Translations under genes and position numbers: made by a program
NCBI GenBank assembly: GCA_016926695.1
Contig: JAFGOB010000088.1
Location: 1-64,000 of the forward strand
DNA: 64,000 bases
Origin: Dehalococcoidales bacterium
GTDB taxonomy: Bacteria; Chloroflexota; Dehalococcoidia; Dehalococcoidales; UBA3254
Direction: 5' to 3'
Shown: one piece after another, positions 7,199-16,479 of the stretch
How positions within the stretch are numbered: position 1 is the stretch's first letter
How the letters are laid out: the number at the start of each line of letters is the position of its first letter
Notes under the pieces: generated by a model
The model's input: the letters and a program-made list of their open reading frames with translations, nothing else
What the model was told of the DNA's origin: nothing
Databases searched by the model: none

Positions 7199-8155
7199 CT
7201 ATCCGTATCGTATTCTGGGATCAAGCCAACCGTAGGAAAGATCAACTATCAAATTTGCCGCCAATGTCATACAGGCGATAATCAGGATGATTGCCTGAAC
7301 GTAGGTATAGTCCTGGTTGGTTACCGCCGTCAGGGCCAGCCTGCCCATGCCGGGAATGGCAAAAACCTGCTCGATCAACACCGAACCGCCCAGGATTTGC
7401 CCGATTCCCGCGCCGAACAGGGTAACAACGGGAATAAGCCCGTTTTTCAGGGCATGCCTGATGATAATAACCCGCTCTCTCAAACCTTTCGACCAGGCGG
7501 TGCGGACATAGTCCTGGTGCATAACCTCCAGCATGGCCGAGCGTGTCTGGCGGGCATTGCCCGCGATTCCAAAAAGCGCCAGACAAAAAACAGGCATTAT
7601 GAGCTGTTTTGTGCTCAGCCAGAAGTCATCGAAAGGAGAGGTATACCCCATTATAGGCAGCCACCTCAGATGAAGGCCGAAGAAATACATGAGTATCACT
7701 CCCAGCCAGAAAACCGGTACTGTGATGCCTACATTAGCCAGGGTGGTGAAGAGCGTATCGATCCATTTTCCCCGCCGGATCGCGCTGACAACCCCCAGCG
7801 GTATCCCTATTATAATGCTTATCAGGAAGGCCAGCACACCCAGGTGAAGGGTGATAGGCACACGTCTTTTAAGCTGCTCGGTTACAGGTACCCGTTCCAG
7901 AATAGAGACTCCCAGGTCGCCCCGGACAACATGGGATATCCAATCACCATACTGGACTACCAGGGGTTTATCCAGTCCGTACTGACGCCTCAGCGACTGA
8001 ACCTCTTCTTCGGAATATCGCTGTTCCTGATTGCGGCTGACCAGCATACGGATGGGATCTCCGGGAAGCAGGCGCATGGCAAAAAACACAAAGGCGGTAA
8101 CGAGAATCAGTACAATCACCGCCTGGATCAGTCTGCGTATAATGTATGTCGTCAT
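7199..8155 (-). CDS. Oligopeptide-type ABC transporter permease (DppB/OppB-like)
   Basis: A 318-residue permease starting MTTYIIRRLIQAVIVLILVTAFVFFAMRLLPGDP, the typical DppB N terminus with GDP after the first helix. Six membrane segments and the EAA loop (TAWSKGLRERVIIIRHALKNGLIPVVT) are present, and it ends LSYGWLDPRIRYG. It pairs with the DppC-like permease 5 bases downstream and with the binding-protein gene upstream. A strong hairpin lies between binding protein and permease, which often lets the binding protein be made in excess. Confidence 0.93.
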   Translation of the reverse strand: MTTYIIRRLIQAVIVLILVTAFVFFAMRLLPGDPIRMLVSRNQEQRYSEEEVQSLRRQYGLDKPLVVQYGDWISHVVRGDLGVSILERVPVTEQLKRRVPITLHLGVLAFLISIIIGIPLGVVSAIRRGKWIDTLFTTLANVGITVPVFWLGVILMYFFGLHLRWLPIMGYTSPFDDFWLSTKQLIMPVFCLALFGIAGNARQTRSAMLEVMHQDYVRTAWSKGLRERVIIIRHALKNGLIPVVTLFGAGIGQILGGSVLIEQVFAIPGMGRLALTAVTNQDYTYVQAIILIIACMTLAANLIVDLSYGWLDPRIRYG

Positions 8156-8250
8156 AGCCCATTTCCATCAAAAATATTTTTTATAAAAACATGGGGGATC
8201 CATAAGCGGTTAAAACCAAAACCCTGATCAAGAGTTTTTTAAACACGTTC

Positions 8251-8284
8251 CAGAGCAGACCGGATTTCGGTCCGGTCTGCTCTG
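8251..8284 (-). promoter_or_regulatory. Perfect 14-bp intercistronic hairpin
   Basis: CAGAGCAGACCGGA (8251-8264) and its exact complement (8271-8284) enclose TTTCGG. It lies between the binding-protein gene and the permease gene. There is no T-run directly after it, so it is more likely an mRNA stabiliser or partial attenuator than a full terminator. Confidence 0.65.
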
Positions 8285-8303
8285 TAGCTTAAACTAATCC
8301 GTA

Positions 8304-9935
8304 TTATTTGTCCAGCCAGACGTTTTCATGGGCCCAGGCCCAGAAGTAAGCACCGCGCTTGCCAAAACCCGCATCCTTGACGTAAGGCCACCAGATATAA
8401 CACCTGCCGGCTTCGCCGACCGGGATGACCGAATAGTTGTCATACAGCACCTGGCAGGCTTTCTGTACGAGCTTGACATCCATTTTTTCCGTAGCCTTGG
8501 AGGCAGTGATAGCCTCTACCCAATCAGGCCGCTGCCTGTTCATGCTGGGGAAGAATTGTGCTTTAGCACCAAACATCATTTCGATAGCCACGTTCATGTT
8601 ACCCCAGGAGGGCATGGTATCGGCTACGATGGCATCATGCCATCCGGCGCCGTGCCTGAGGTCCGTAAATTTAGCACCTTCCATGAATTGCAGATCGCAA
8701 TCAATTCCAGCCTCTCTCAACTGGCTCTGGACCGCAACCCAGAGGTCGCGGTTGACGCCTTCGGGATTGGGCAGAAGCTGAGTTTTAATGCCGTTGGGGT
8801 AGCCTGCCTCGGCCAGAAGCTGTTTTGCCTTCTCGATATCGCGGGGATATTCGTTGAAGTTGGGGTCGTAACAGGTGCTGGGACGAGGCGGAAGCTGCCA
8901 GCAGGGCTCCCACTGCCCATATCCGAGGTTCTTGGCCAGCCATTCACGATCGATGGACAACGCCACAGCCTGGCGCAGTTTGATATCGGTCCAGGGCGAG
9001 TCCTCGTTGCCGTCATCGAAAATCATAAAAGTGGTGGCCTGGGGCTGAATCAGAGCGTCAAACAGTCCCATCTGTGTATAGTCGTAGGTCTCTTTGCCCA
9101 TTTCCACCAGCACCACATCCCCTTCGTTTGATTGCATGGCGGCTTTCTTGGTGGTCTTGTCCGGAATATAGATCTGGTGGATTTCATCCAGGTAGGGCTT
9201 GCCTTCCTCCCAGTAGTCGTCAAATCTTTTACCGACCATCAGTGAATCCTGATCGTATTTGACGAAATAGAAGGGGCCGGTCCCGATAGGAGTCCTTCTC
9301 ATACCTTCAGCGCCTTCATTCTTGAACTGTGTCGGCGAGACCACCTGTTCGTTCTCAAAGGTACGTAAAATTGTATTGTCAAAATAGTTCAGAGTAACTT
9401 TAACGGTATAATCGTCTATGACCTCCCATTTTTTCCAGGCCGGCCGTGTATTGGCATCAAGCTGAAGATCATAACTGAATTTTACCGCTTCGGCATCCAT
9501 GGTTGAGCCGTCATGATATTTAACGCCTTTTCTCAGATGGAAAGTGATAGACGGTTCCGCCGTATCGACCTCCCAGGACTCTGCGAGATCGGGAGTGATA
9601 TCGCCGTTCCACCAGTCCTTGACAAGGCCGTTATAACACCACCAGTGGGTAACAGCGGTAAACATCTCGGGAGGATAGCCCAGAACTGCTCCAGGACCCG
9701 TATCCCCGATAAAGGTCAAGGTCCCTCCATATTTGGGAGTTCCGGCGGCAGGAGCAGCAGAGGTTTTGGCGGGGGCGGCAGCGGAGGTCGCAGCCGGCGC
9801 GGCGGAGGTTTTTGCGGGCGCCTGAGTAGCTGGCGCAGCCGGGGTGGTACTGCTTTCACCGCAACCACCTAAAAGCAAAGCGAATATTAAAATAAATCCG
9901 ATAGTAATTACCAACAACCCTTTCATGTTTAGCAC
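8304..9935 (-). CDS. Extracellular solute-binding lipoprotein, family 5
   Basis: A 543-residue periplasmic-type binding protein of the oligopeptide/nickel (SBP_bac_5) family. A hydrophobic signal segment ends LLLGGC, so Cys25 is the likely lipidated residue. A flexible linker rich in Ala, Pro, Thr and Ser follows (about residues 26-72). The mature domain has PEMFTAVTHWWCYNGLVKDW and LAESWEVDTAEPSITFHLRKGVK-type sequence, the usual opening of family 5 proteins. It is the first gene of the transport operon. The ligand cannot be told from sequence; family members bind peptides, but many environmental ones bind other small molecules. Confidence 0.92.
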   Translation of the reverse strand: MLNMKGLLVITIGFILIFALLLGGCGESSTTPAAPATQAPAKTSAAPAATSAAAPAKTSAAPAAGTPKYGGTLTFIGDTGPGAVLGYPPEMFTAVTHWWCYNGLVKDWWNGDITPDLAESWEVDTAEPSITFHLRKGVKYHDGSTMDAEAVKFSYDLQLDANTRPAWKKWEVIDDYTVKVTLNYFDNTILRTFENEQVVSPTQFKNEGAEGMRRTPIGTGPFYFVKYDQDSLMVGKRFDDYWEEGKPYLDEIHQIYIPDKTTKKAAMQSNEGDVVLVEMGKETYDYTQMGLFDALIQPQATTFMIFDDGNEDSPWTDIKLRQAVALSIDREWLAKNLGYGQWEPCWQLPPRPSTCYDPNFNEYPRDIEKAKQLLAEAGYPNGIKTQLLPNPEGVNRDLWVAVQSQLREAGIDCDLQFMEGAKFTDLRHGAGWHDAIVADTMPSWGNMNVAIEMMFGAKAQFFPSMNRQRPDWVEAITASKATEKMDVKLVQKACQVLYDNYSVIPVGEAGRCYIWWPYVKDAGFGKRGAYFWAWAHENVWLDK

Positions 9936-10493
9936 GTTCCTCCTTCTATTTGCTTGGTATTACCGGCGTATCTTTTCCTCTCTACATTAATGCCCTCCTT
10001 CCTCCTCGATACCTGGAGACCCCATGCGCTAAATATAAGTATTGTGTAAATCTCTATCGACTTTAATAATACCTGTTATTTAGTTTTCAATTATCACACT
10101 ATGTTAAGTGCTTGCGTATATAACGCTCTTCATTGTTGATCATAATCGAACTTTTTTATAGAAATATTATACCACACATGTCAAGCAGTAATTGTATACA
10201 TTTTAGGAGCGGCAGTGAAACGGCTGATTTCGGCCTTGCTCCGAAAATACCATTCTCCCTCCACCCGGATCACGGCCGCAGCCGCCTGTTTGCAATAAAA
10301 ACAATTGACGGTATAAACTATATCCAAAAATATACCCCGCGCTCCAGTCCAGACACTTATTCTGGCATCACAGGCTTTCATCAGAATAACATATTTACAC
10401 CTTTTCCGTATACGCCTCTATATTGCGAAAATTGTTTCGCAATGTGAAACTTTTTAGGCTTCTCTTAGCAGTTTTACGATCCACATCATGCTA
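9936..10493. other. Non-coding stretch upstream of the transport operon
   Basis: No gene is supported. It should contain the promoter of the minus-strand transport operon, but no clear -35/-10 pair stands out. A 104-codon plus-strand frame at 10133-10447 has no domain-like content and was rejected. Confidence 0.5.
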
Positions 10494-10898
10494 TTATCTC
10501 GTAGAATACTGGGCTGAAAGCAATGTATCGATGAAAATGATCGGTTTTTCTACCTTTTTAAAACTGAGAGGACCATGCACCATACCCCTGGGAACATGGA
10601 CTGTCATGGGAACAGTAATCAGATGAGTCTCCAATTCATCACCCAGGCTGAATTCGATCTCAGCCCTGAAATCCCTGATATTGCCGAAATCGGCATTCAG
10701 AAAAAAATAGAACTGGTCGAAATCATGGCTGTGAGGTTCCTTTATCAGTATTCCCGGTTCAGTTATATAGTGAATCCTCAAAGAAAATTCCGCACCGCCG
10801 TAATCTTTAGCCCCGTTGGTATAGACTACCGGGAAATATCCCCCCCTGTATCCAAGCGGTTCTTTTACGAAATACTGGTCATATTTATTTCCGGTCAT
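10494..10898 (-). CDS. Small cupin-fold protein
   Basis: A 134-residue protein with one cupin barrel. The first motif is seen in EPHSHDFDQFYFFLNAD (two histidines, then an acidic residue), the second in VPRGMVHGPLSF, with one histidine. Together these would supply a mononuclear metal site. Cupins of this size include dioxygenases, isomerases and small-molecule sensors; nothing visible narrows it. It lies alone on the minus strand between the transport operon and the FixJ-like regulator, with no close partner, and may belong to the same catabolic island. Confidence 0.75.
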   Translation of the reverse strand: MTGNKYDQYFVKEPLGYRGGYFPVVYTNGAKDYGGAEFSLRIHYITEPGILIKEPHSHDFDQFYFFLNADFGNIRDFRAEIEFSLGDELETHLITVPMTVHVPRGMVHGPLSFKKVEKPIIFIDTLLSAQYSTR

Positions 10899-11052
10899 CT
10901 GCGTCTTCTTCCTTCTTTAAATTTTCTTTACCCGGCACTTACCGGTATTATAATTCCTCGTTATTCAGTGAATATTAGACTTTAGTCCAATTTACAAATA
11001 ATCTCTAAAACTTTATCCTCATAAGCGAGAAGAGCAGTTGTGGTATATACCG

Positions 11053-11087
11053 GGTAATACCTGGCTTCAGCGGAGCCAGGTATTACC
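11053..11087 (-). terminator. Perfect 14-bp hairpin after the FixJ-like regulator
   Basis: GGTAATACCTGGCT (11053-11066) and its exact complement (11074-11087) enclose TCAGCGG. It lies 28 bases beyond the stop of the regulator gene. There is no T-run, so it may end transcription only with Rho or protect the 3' end. Confidence 0.55.
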
Positions 11088-11114
11088 ATATTCTGTAACT
11101 GCCCGTTGCCGCAT

Positions 11115-11726
11115 CTAGCGATTGATCTTCTCCAGCATTCTCACAAGTTCCGCTACCGATTGCACCTGCATTTTCTGCATGATGTGTCCGCGGTGTACTT
11201 TAACGGTCTTTTCCGCCACCCCTATTATTGAAGCAATCTGCTTGTTCAGATGCCCGGCGACCACGCAGTTCAATACCTCGTTTTCCCTTGGGGTGAGCTT
11301 GGACAGGCGCTCCCGAATAGCGGCAACATCCATGCTGTGAGCCCTCTCTCGCCGGCTTTTTGCCACTGCCTGATTGACGGCATTCAGCAGAGCCTCATCC
11401 GAAAAGGGCTTGGACAGGAAATCTACCGCACCAGCTTTCATAGCCTGTACACTCATGGGAATATCACCATGGCCGGTAATAAAAACGATTGAAAGGGTTG
11501 ATTTCCGTTCAACCAGGGTCTTTTGGAGTTCGAGCCCGTCAAGTCCGGGGAGACGGACATCCAGAATCAGGCACTCGGGGGTGTCGCAGCAGCCGCTATC
11601 CAGGTATACCCGGGCAGATGCGAAAGTCGATACATCAAAACCTTCCAGGGTCAATAACCTGGACAGGCTTTTTCTAACCGAGACATCGTCATCTACCACA
11701 AATACCACCGGTTTTACTTCATCCAC
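11115..11726 (-). CDS. FixJ-family response regulator
   Basis: A 203-residue transcription regulator. The receiver domain (1-120) has the acidic pocket VVDDD (residues 10-14), phosphoacceptor Asp56 in LILDVRLPGLDG, and the conserved T (FITGHG) and K (SKPF). The output domain (about 135-203) is a LuxR-type helix-turn-helix with LTPRENEVLNCVVAGHLNKQIA and the recognition helix EKTVKVHRGHIMQKM. The LTPRE and NKQIA features are typical of FixJ/TodT-like regulators. No histidine kinase lies beside it, so its input is unknown. It is divergent from the second URO-D gene, which makes that gene a natural candidate target. Confidence 0.9.
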   Translation of the reverse strand: MDEVKPVVFVVDDDVSVRKSLSRLLTLEGFDVSTFASARVYLDSGCCDTPECLILDVRLPGLDGLELQKTLVERKSTLSIVFITGHGDIPMSVQAMKAGAVDFLSKPFSDEALLNAVNQAVAKSRRERAHSMDVAAIRERLSKLTPRENEVLNCVVAGHLNKQIASIIGVAEKTVKVHRGHIMQKMQVQSVAELVRMLEKINR

Positions 11727-12013
11727 TTAATTACACCCTTTGATACTGTCACACCATCCTACTAATATGTCGAATATGTAGATATTACAACGAGCCGTCT
11801 TTTTCATCAAGCCCCCCGCGATCACAGGATAAACGCGAAGGGATGATTTGTGTTAAAATATGGAAACCGGCACCTGGTTATTTCAGTCTTTGGGAATCTC
11901 CGCTATACTCTTCCATAATGGCAGAAAAACAGGAAAGTGAGAGTGAAAGTAATAATATCCGCCGGGAGGCTTTGTAATTTCGGCCCCAGTCCAGTTTGAA
12001 AGGAGGCATGAGA

Positions 12014-13276
12014 ATGAGTAAATCATCCGCCAATAAAACCAGATCGGAACAGTTAATGGCTGAAAAAGAGAAGAGGATTACGGACGCTATTCAGTTAAGA
12101 ATACCCGATAGAGTGCCGATTATCTGCGGTATGGGTTATTTCCCCGCCAAATATACAGGTACTCCCTGTTCCGCGGCCTATTACGATTATAACGCCTGGA
12201 CGCGGGCTTACCGGAAGACGCTTGCCGACTTTCCCGCTGATATTATTTTCCCCCAGCCCTTCTCTCCGGGAAAAGCCCTGGAATATCTGGACCCGAAACA
12301 AATCCGCTGGCCCGGTTATGGAGCCAGTCCCGATCATGGCCACCAGTCCATAGAAATCGATAATATGCGTGGAGACGAATACGACGCCTTTATCACCGAT
12401 CCCTCGGACTACATGTTCCGCATACATCTCTCCCGGACAAGCGAAAAACTAGCAGGTCTGGCCACGCTTCCCAGGCTGTGCTACCAGCACAGCCATATGG
12501 GAGCCATGGCAACGGCCATTGCCATGGCCTCTCCCGAAGCCTCACTGGCAATAGAGACCCTGCTGAAGACCGGGCGCGAGATGAGGAAATGGCAGGCGCG
12601 AATGTTGAAATTTGACAGGATGCTGGCCGACCTGGGTTTTCCCCAGTATTTCCAGGGAGCGGCCATGCCCCCCTTTGACATTATCTCTCATTCCATGCGG
12701 GGCATGACCGGGACCATGATGGACATGTACCGTCAACCGGACAAGTTGCTGGCCGCCTGTGAAAAAATCCTTGAGTTCACTCTCGCCAGGCCTTTGCCTG
12801 AACCCAACCCGCAGGGCCATACCCGCATCTTCATGACCAATACCCGCGGGTCTGACGACTTCCTGTCACCCAAACAGTTTGACACCTTTTACTGGCCGAC
12901 TTTCAAGCGGCTGGTCCTGGCTTTAATAGAGAAGGGAGCAACTCCCTGTATTTTCTTCGAAGGTAATTTCACTTCACGACTGGAATATCTGCTGGATTTT
13001 CCGAAAGGCAAACTCCTGGCCCGTCTGGACAGCACCGATATTTTCAAGGCCAAAGAGATATTAAGAGACCATGTCTGTATCGAAGGCAATGTTCCTTCCA
13101 CTCTTCTCCAGGTGGGTACGGTGCAGGATGTCAGGGACCACTGCAAAAAACTGATCGATGTGGTGGGCAAGGGGGGAGGTTTTATCCTGGCCCCTCGCAG
13201 CTCTACGGACGAGGTCAAACCTGAGAACCTGAAAGCCATGATCGACTTCACGATCGAGTACGGCGTCTACAGGTAG
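12014..13276 (+). CDS. Uroporphyrinogen decarboxylase-fold protein (paralogue 2)
   Basis: About 420 residues. ATG 12014 is chosen because AGGAGG lies 7 bases before it; an upstream TTG at 11996 would place that site inside the gene. It is closely similar to the product of 1820-3088 over its whole length (MGYFPAKYTG, LEYLLDFPKGKLLARLDSTDIFKAKEIL, CIEGNVPSTLLQVGTVQDV, IEYGVYR). As in that protein, the zinc motif H-x-C of MtaA-type methyltransferases is replaced by F-F-E-G-N, while a cysteine before the later G-N is kept. It is divergent from the FixJ-like regulator. Two close paralogues flanking the island suggest duplication followed by use on related substrates. Confidence 0.8.
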   Translation: MSKSSANKTRSEQLMAEKEKRITDAIQLRIPDRVPIICGMGYFPAKYTGTPCSAAYYDYNAWTRAYRKTLADFPADIIFPQPFSPGKALEYLDPKQIRWPGYGASPDHGHQSIEIDNMRGDEYDAFITDPSDYMFRIHLSRTSEKLAGLATLPRLCYQHSHMGAMATAIAMASPEASLAIETLLKTGREMRKWQARMLKFDRMLADLGFPQYFQGAAMPPFDIISHSMRGMTGTMMDMYRQPDKLLAACEKILEFTLARPLPEPNPQGHTRIFMTNTRGSDDFLSPKQFDTFYWPTFKRLVLALIEKGATPCIFFEGNFTSRLEYLLDFPKGKLLARLDSTDIFKAKEILRDHVCIEGNVPSTLLQVGTVQDVRDHCKKLIDVVGKGGGFILAPRSSTDEVKPENLKAMIDFTIEYGVYR

Positions 13277-13306
13277 TGAGAGGGACCTTCCATGAGCCAG
13301 TGATGC

Positions 13307-14509
13307 TTAACCCCGGGTATCCCAGATAAAGAATGATGTTACTACGGCCACCGCCGTTACCACACTGGCTGCGAAGGTAAACATGGTATGGTATCCATAG
13401 ATATCGATAAAGTGGCCCATGATGGGGGCAAAAATAGCCCCGGTATACTGCATAGTTGAGTAATATAAACCGTAAATAGTTGAACGGTACCTGGCCGGGG
13501 TCTGGCTCATGATAAAGACCTCGGTGACAGGGAAACGTACCGCCTGAATAACCCCCATCACCCAAAGGACCGCCCATAAACCAAAACCAAGCTGGACCTC
13601 CTTAAAGGCGAAGAGGACCGCCCCACTCAATATTCCTGATACGATAATCACCTTAGTACTGCCGAAGCGGTCCGAAAGAAAACCACCGACCGGCCCGGCC
13701 CAGAGACCAGAGGAAAAGATGATTGACATAGCCATGGCCGCGACTTCCTTGGATGTACCCAGGTCGTTAACCAAATAGAGGGTGAGAAAGGCGTTGACGG
13801 TAGCTGCGGCGCCGCCGCCAATAACCATCATTATCATGAAGGCCCAGAGCCTTCTCTTGTATCCCGGCTGGGGTGGGCTCTCGGTCTGTTGCTTATGTTT
13901 CAAGGCTTCCATGTGCGCCTTACCGTATTTACGGCTGAGATAGATGAAGAAGAATATACCCAGTATGGCTGTGGGGATGGCCAGTGTCTGGAAAGATGCC
14001 CTCCAGCCCCAGACCGCTGCTATACCTCCGCCGATCAGGGGAGCCAGGAAGAAGCTGGAGTTTCCGCCGATCAGGTGAAGGCCCAGCGCCCGGCCACGCA
14101 GATTAGCCGGAACGGATATAGAGATCAGGGGCGTGGATGCCGGATGATACCCGCCGGACATCAGGCCCATCAGTACCATAAAGATCAACAGCGTGATATA
14201 GGTGTTGGAAAAACCTATCAGCAGACCGCCGATGGCTACCCCGAGTATGCCCATGGTTATTAACGCCGTCGGACCGATTTTGTCGGCCAGCCAGCCGGAG
14301 GGCAACTGTGCCGCGCCGGCGGAGAGAGAAAAGGCAGATGTGACGGCAGCCGAACCGGCATTGTTCAGGTGGAATTCCTGTTGAATATACGGCAGCATGG
14401 GCATGGGAAGGGCCGTAAGCAGGTGGTGAGTGGCATGGGCCAGGATAAAAAAGGGCAGCGATGTCAGTAAAAAAGAACGTTGTTTCGGTTCAGCCGGTGC
14501 TGTGTCCAT
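13307..14509 (-). CDS. Major facilitator superfamily transporter
   Basis: A 400-residue membrane protein with about 12 predicted helices. The first intracellular loop carries the family motif as LADKIGPTALITMGI, and the repeat appears in the second half as FLSDRFGSTKVII. It resembles MFS drug or organic-acid transporters, but the substrate is not visible. A GAGGAGGGATAGGTCC leader precedes ATG. It lies 46 bases downstream of the HATPase-GNAT gene on the same strand and converges with the URO-D gene (30 bases apart). Confidence 0.9.
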   Translation of the reverse strand: MDTAPAEPKQRSFLLTSLPFFILAHATHHLLTALPMPMLPYIQQEFHLNNAGSAAVTSAFSLSAGAAQLPSGWLADKIGPTALITMGILGVAIGGLLIGFSNTYITLLIFMVLMGLMSGGYHPASTPLISISVPANLRGRALGLHLIGGNSSFFLAPLIGGGIAAVWGWRASFQTLAIPTAILGIFFFIYLSRKYGKAHMEALKHKQQTESPPQPGYKRRLWAFMIMMVIGGGAAATVNAFLTLYLVNDLGTSKEVAAMAMSIIFSSGLWAGPVGGFLSDRFGSTKVIIVSGILSGAVLFAFKEVQLGFGLWAVLWVMGVIQAVRFPVTEVFIMSQTPARYRSTIYGLYYSTMQYTGAIFAPIMGHFIDIYGYHTMFTFAASVVTAVAVVTSFFIWDTRG

Positions 14510-14555
14510 GGACCTATCCCTCCTCGTTTCCTGTTACCCCGCTATCAAGCGGGTG

Positions 14556-16046
14556 TTATTTTTTCTGGTTCCGAGATAGACCGCCCGGACCCGATGGTGT
14601 CAATCCGCTGGCTTTCAGCACATAGTCGTATAGCTCCTCGGCCATTGCAGAAGCCAGATGGACATCTTCAAGCTCCAGGTCTGCGTTATTGAAAAATTGC
14701 ATCCGCAGGACATCCCCATCCTGCATTTCAGGCATTATGCCTCCAAAAAAGAAACCCAGCATTTCCATCGAGGCGCAATACTGCTGCACAGCCGGATGGG
14801 ACAACGGCATTTCAAGATATATACAGTCCAGCTTGCGCAGGCATAGCTCTTTTAGCCGGAATTTTACCAGTTCGACCAGGTCCCGGCCATATTCAACCAC
14901 CCGCAGAAAAGCCCAGTTGATTTCCGCCTGTACTTTTACATCCAACCTGGAGTTCTCCGGGAGTACAAATGATGCCCCGCTGACGATCTTTCTCCTCAGT
15001 TGGGATTTTTCATAAATACGGCGCATTATTCCAGCGTGGTGGGCGGGCAGATATACCTCTCTGAGAGGTTCCTCGTTCAGACGCTTGTATAAAAGCAGCA
15101 CCGGACGGCGTTTGCGGGTAACCTCCCCCTGGATTTTCTTGAAGTCCATGGTGGCCGGGATATAGCCCAGCAAGATACCCATTTCCACATATCCCCGCGC
15201 AAAGGCCGATTTCTGAGAATAAGGGTGTATGGTGACCGCCTCTCCATAGGTCCCTAACATTCCGGCTTCTTTGTTAGTCTGCTGTAAAAGGAATCCCATT
15301 TGTTTATGGAATCCCTGGCCTCTGTAGCGGGGATCCACAATAGCCTGTCCCGATTCGCCGATCAACGCTTCGGGGGTCTCTTTAACTACTGCCACATGAC
15401 CGACTATCTCCCCCTGGGAATTGACGGCAACCACCGAGATCATAATCCCGCCTTTCACCATCTCGTTGACCCTATCCGGAAAATAGAAATTATCGGTGGC
15501 ATAGGTGTAGCCATAACAGCGATAAGCGCATCTGGCCAGGCTTACGGTCTCATCCGGTCTCATAAGGCGAACCTTGATATCCGATTCAGCTACATTTATT
15601 ATATCCTTGCTTAACTTTTCATGCCGGAATTCCGCCAGGTCCTGATCGGGCAGGTTCTTGACCAGTTCTACCCTCTTGCCCTGCCGTCCCAGGTTCATAA
15701 AATGCACCTCATCAGCAAAGGCCCTCATCAGGATCATACCCAGGCCCGATTCTTTATCCCCTTCAATTTTCAGAATATCGAAGGGCAGTCCACGGTCTTC
15801 TACGCCTATCACGATCTGTCCGGGACGGCGCAGGATGGCGATATCATAAGTGCCTCCTTCGTCTTCAAAAGCATGTTCTATTACATTAACACACGCTTCC
15901 TCGACCACCAGTTCCATACGGCGGGCATCCTTATCCCCGATTCCCAGCTTGCTGATTACCTCTCTTATAAAGGTAGTAGTACCGGGAAGAAAGTCCAGTT
16001 TGGCCTGAACGGTTAATTTAGCTATCTGATTTTCTGCTGCATTCAT
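14556..16046 (-). CDS. Anti-sigma-type HATPase fused to a GNAT acetyltransferase
   Basis: A 496-residue fusion. Residues about 10-135 form a GHKL ATPase of the RsbW/SpoIIAB-like class: N box MELVVEEACVNVIEHAF, G1 box GVEDRGLPFD, G2 box GLGMILMRAFADEV. After a linker, a GNAT domain runs about 155-320, with the acetyl-CoA loop in AIVDPRYRGQGFHKQMG. The remaining 170 residues have no motif I recognise. Known RsbW-type kinases phosphorylate STAS anti-anti-sigma factors; none is encoded nearby. The fusion suggests an acetyltransferase controlled by, or controlling, a partner-switching pathway. It probably shares a transcript with the MFS gene downstream. Confidence 0.85.
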   Translation of the reverse strand: MNAAENQIAKLTVQAKLDFLPGTTTFIREVISKLGIGDKDARRMELVVEEACVNVIEHAFEDEGGTYDIAILRRPGQIVIGVEDRGLPFDILKIEGDKESGLGMILMRAFADEVHFMNLGRQGKRVELVKNLPDQDLAEFRHEKLSKDIINVAESDIKVRLMRPDETVSLARCAYRCYGYTYATDNFYFPDRVNEMVKGGIMISVVAVNSQGEIVGHVAVVKETPEALIGESGQAIVDPRYRGQGFHKQMGFLLQQTNKEAGMLGTYGEAVTIHPYSQKSAFARGYVEMGILLGYIPATMDFKKIQGEVTRKRRPVLLLYKRLNEEPLREVYLPAHHAGIMRRIYEKSQLRRKIVSGASFVLPENSRLDVKVQAEINWAFLRVVEYGRDLVELVKFRLKELCLRKLDCIYLEMPLSHPAVQQYCASMEMLGFFFGGIMPEMQDGDVLRMQFFNNADLELEDVHLASAMAEELYDYVLKASGLTPSGPGGLSRNQKK

Positions 16047-16479
16047 AACGCTGCCCTTTTTGCCCCCCTCATAAAAACATCACACCGGACACTTGCCAAT
16101 ATCATACCAGTGGAAAGGCTAAAATATCAATATCAATATCCGGTTAACTATTAACCCGGAACGAAATAGTACTCCGAAATATGACCTGCAAAGCCGGCAG
16201 GCAGGATGCCATCTCAAGCAGCGAAGAAAAAGCCGCTATAACTGAAAACTATTTTCCCAAACAGCGCGTTTGCTGACACGAAGGCCCATATACCCGGCTG
16301 GGAGCCCTGCGGGTAATTTATCTTCAGGTCCGTCGGGCTTTTAGCGCTTGAGGTAGTGACAGGTGAAACCTGAAAAAGAAGACCCGGGTGGATCTGAACA
16401 GATAGTCATTGTTGCAGCAACGCCAGTTTTTTCCATTCAAATATCCCCCAAAATACATAAGCCCGGTAAGCAGCTTGAT
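16047..16479. other. Non-coding stretch
   Basis: No gene is supported. It separates the end of the repeat exoprotein gene from the start of the HATPase-GNAT gene and should hold the promoter of the latter. No clear promoter or terminator hairpin was identified. Confidence 0.5.

Noticed and set aside
7397..8227. Long 276-codon frame antisense to dppB
   Set aside because: Opposite a clear permease gene; composition mirrors its complement.
10133..10447. 104-codon plus-strand frame in the gap before the cupin gene
   Set aside because: No recognisable motifs and no ribosome site; likely chance.
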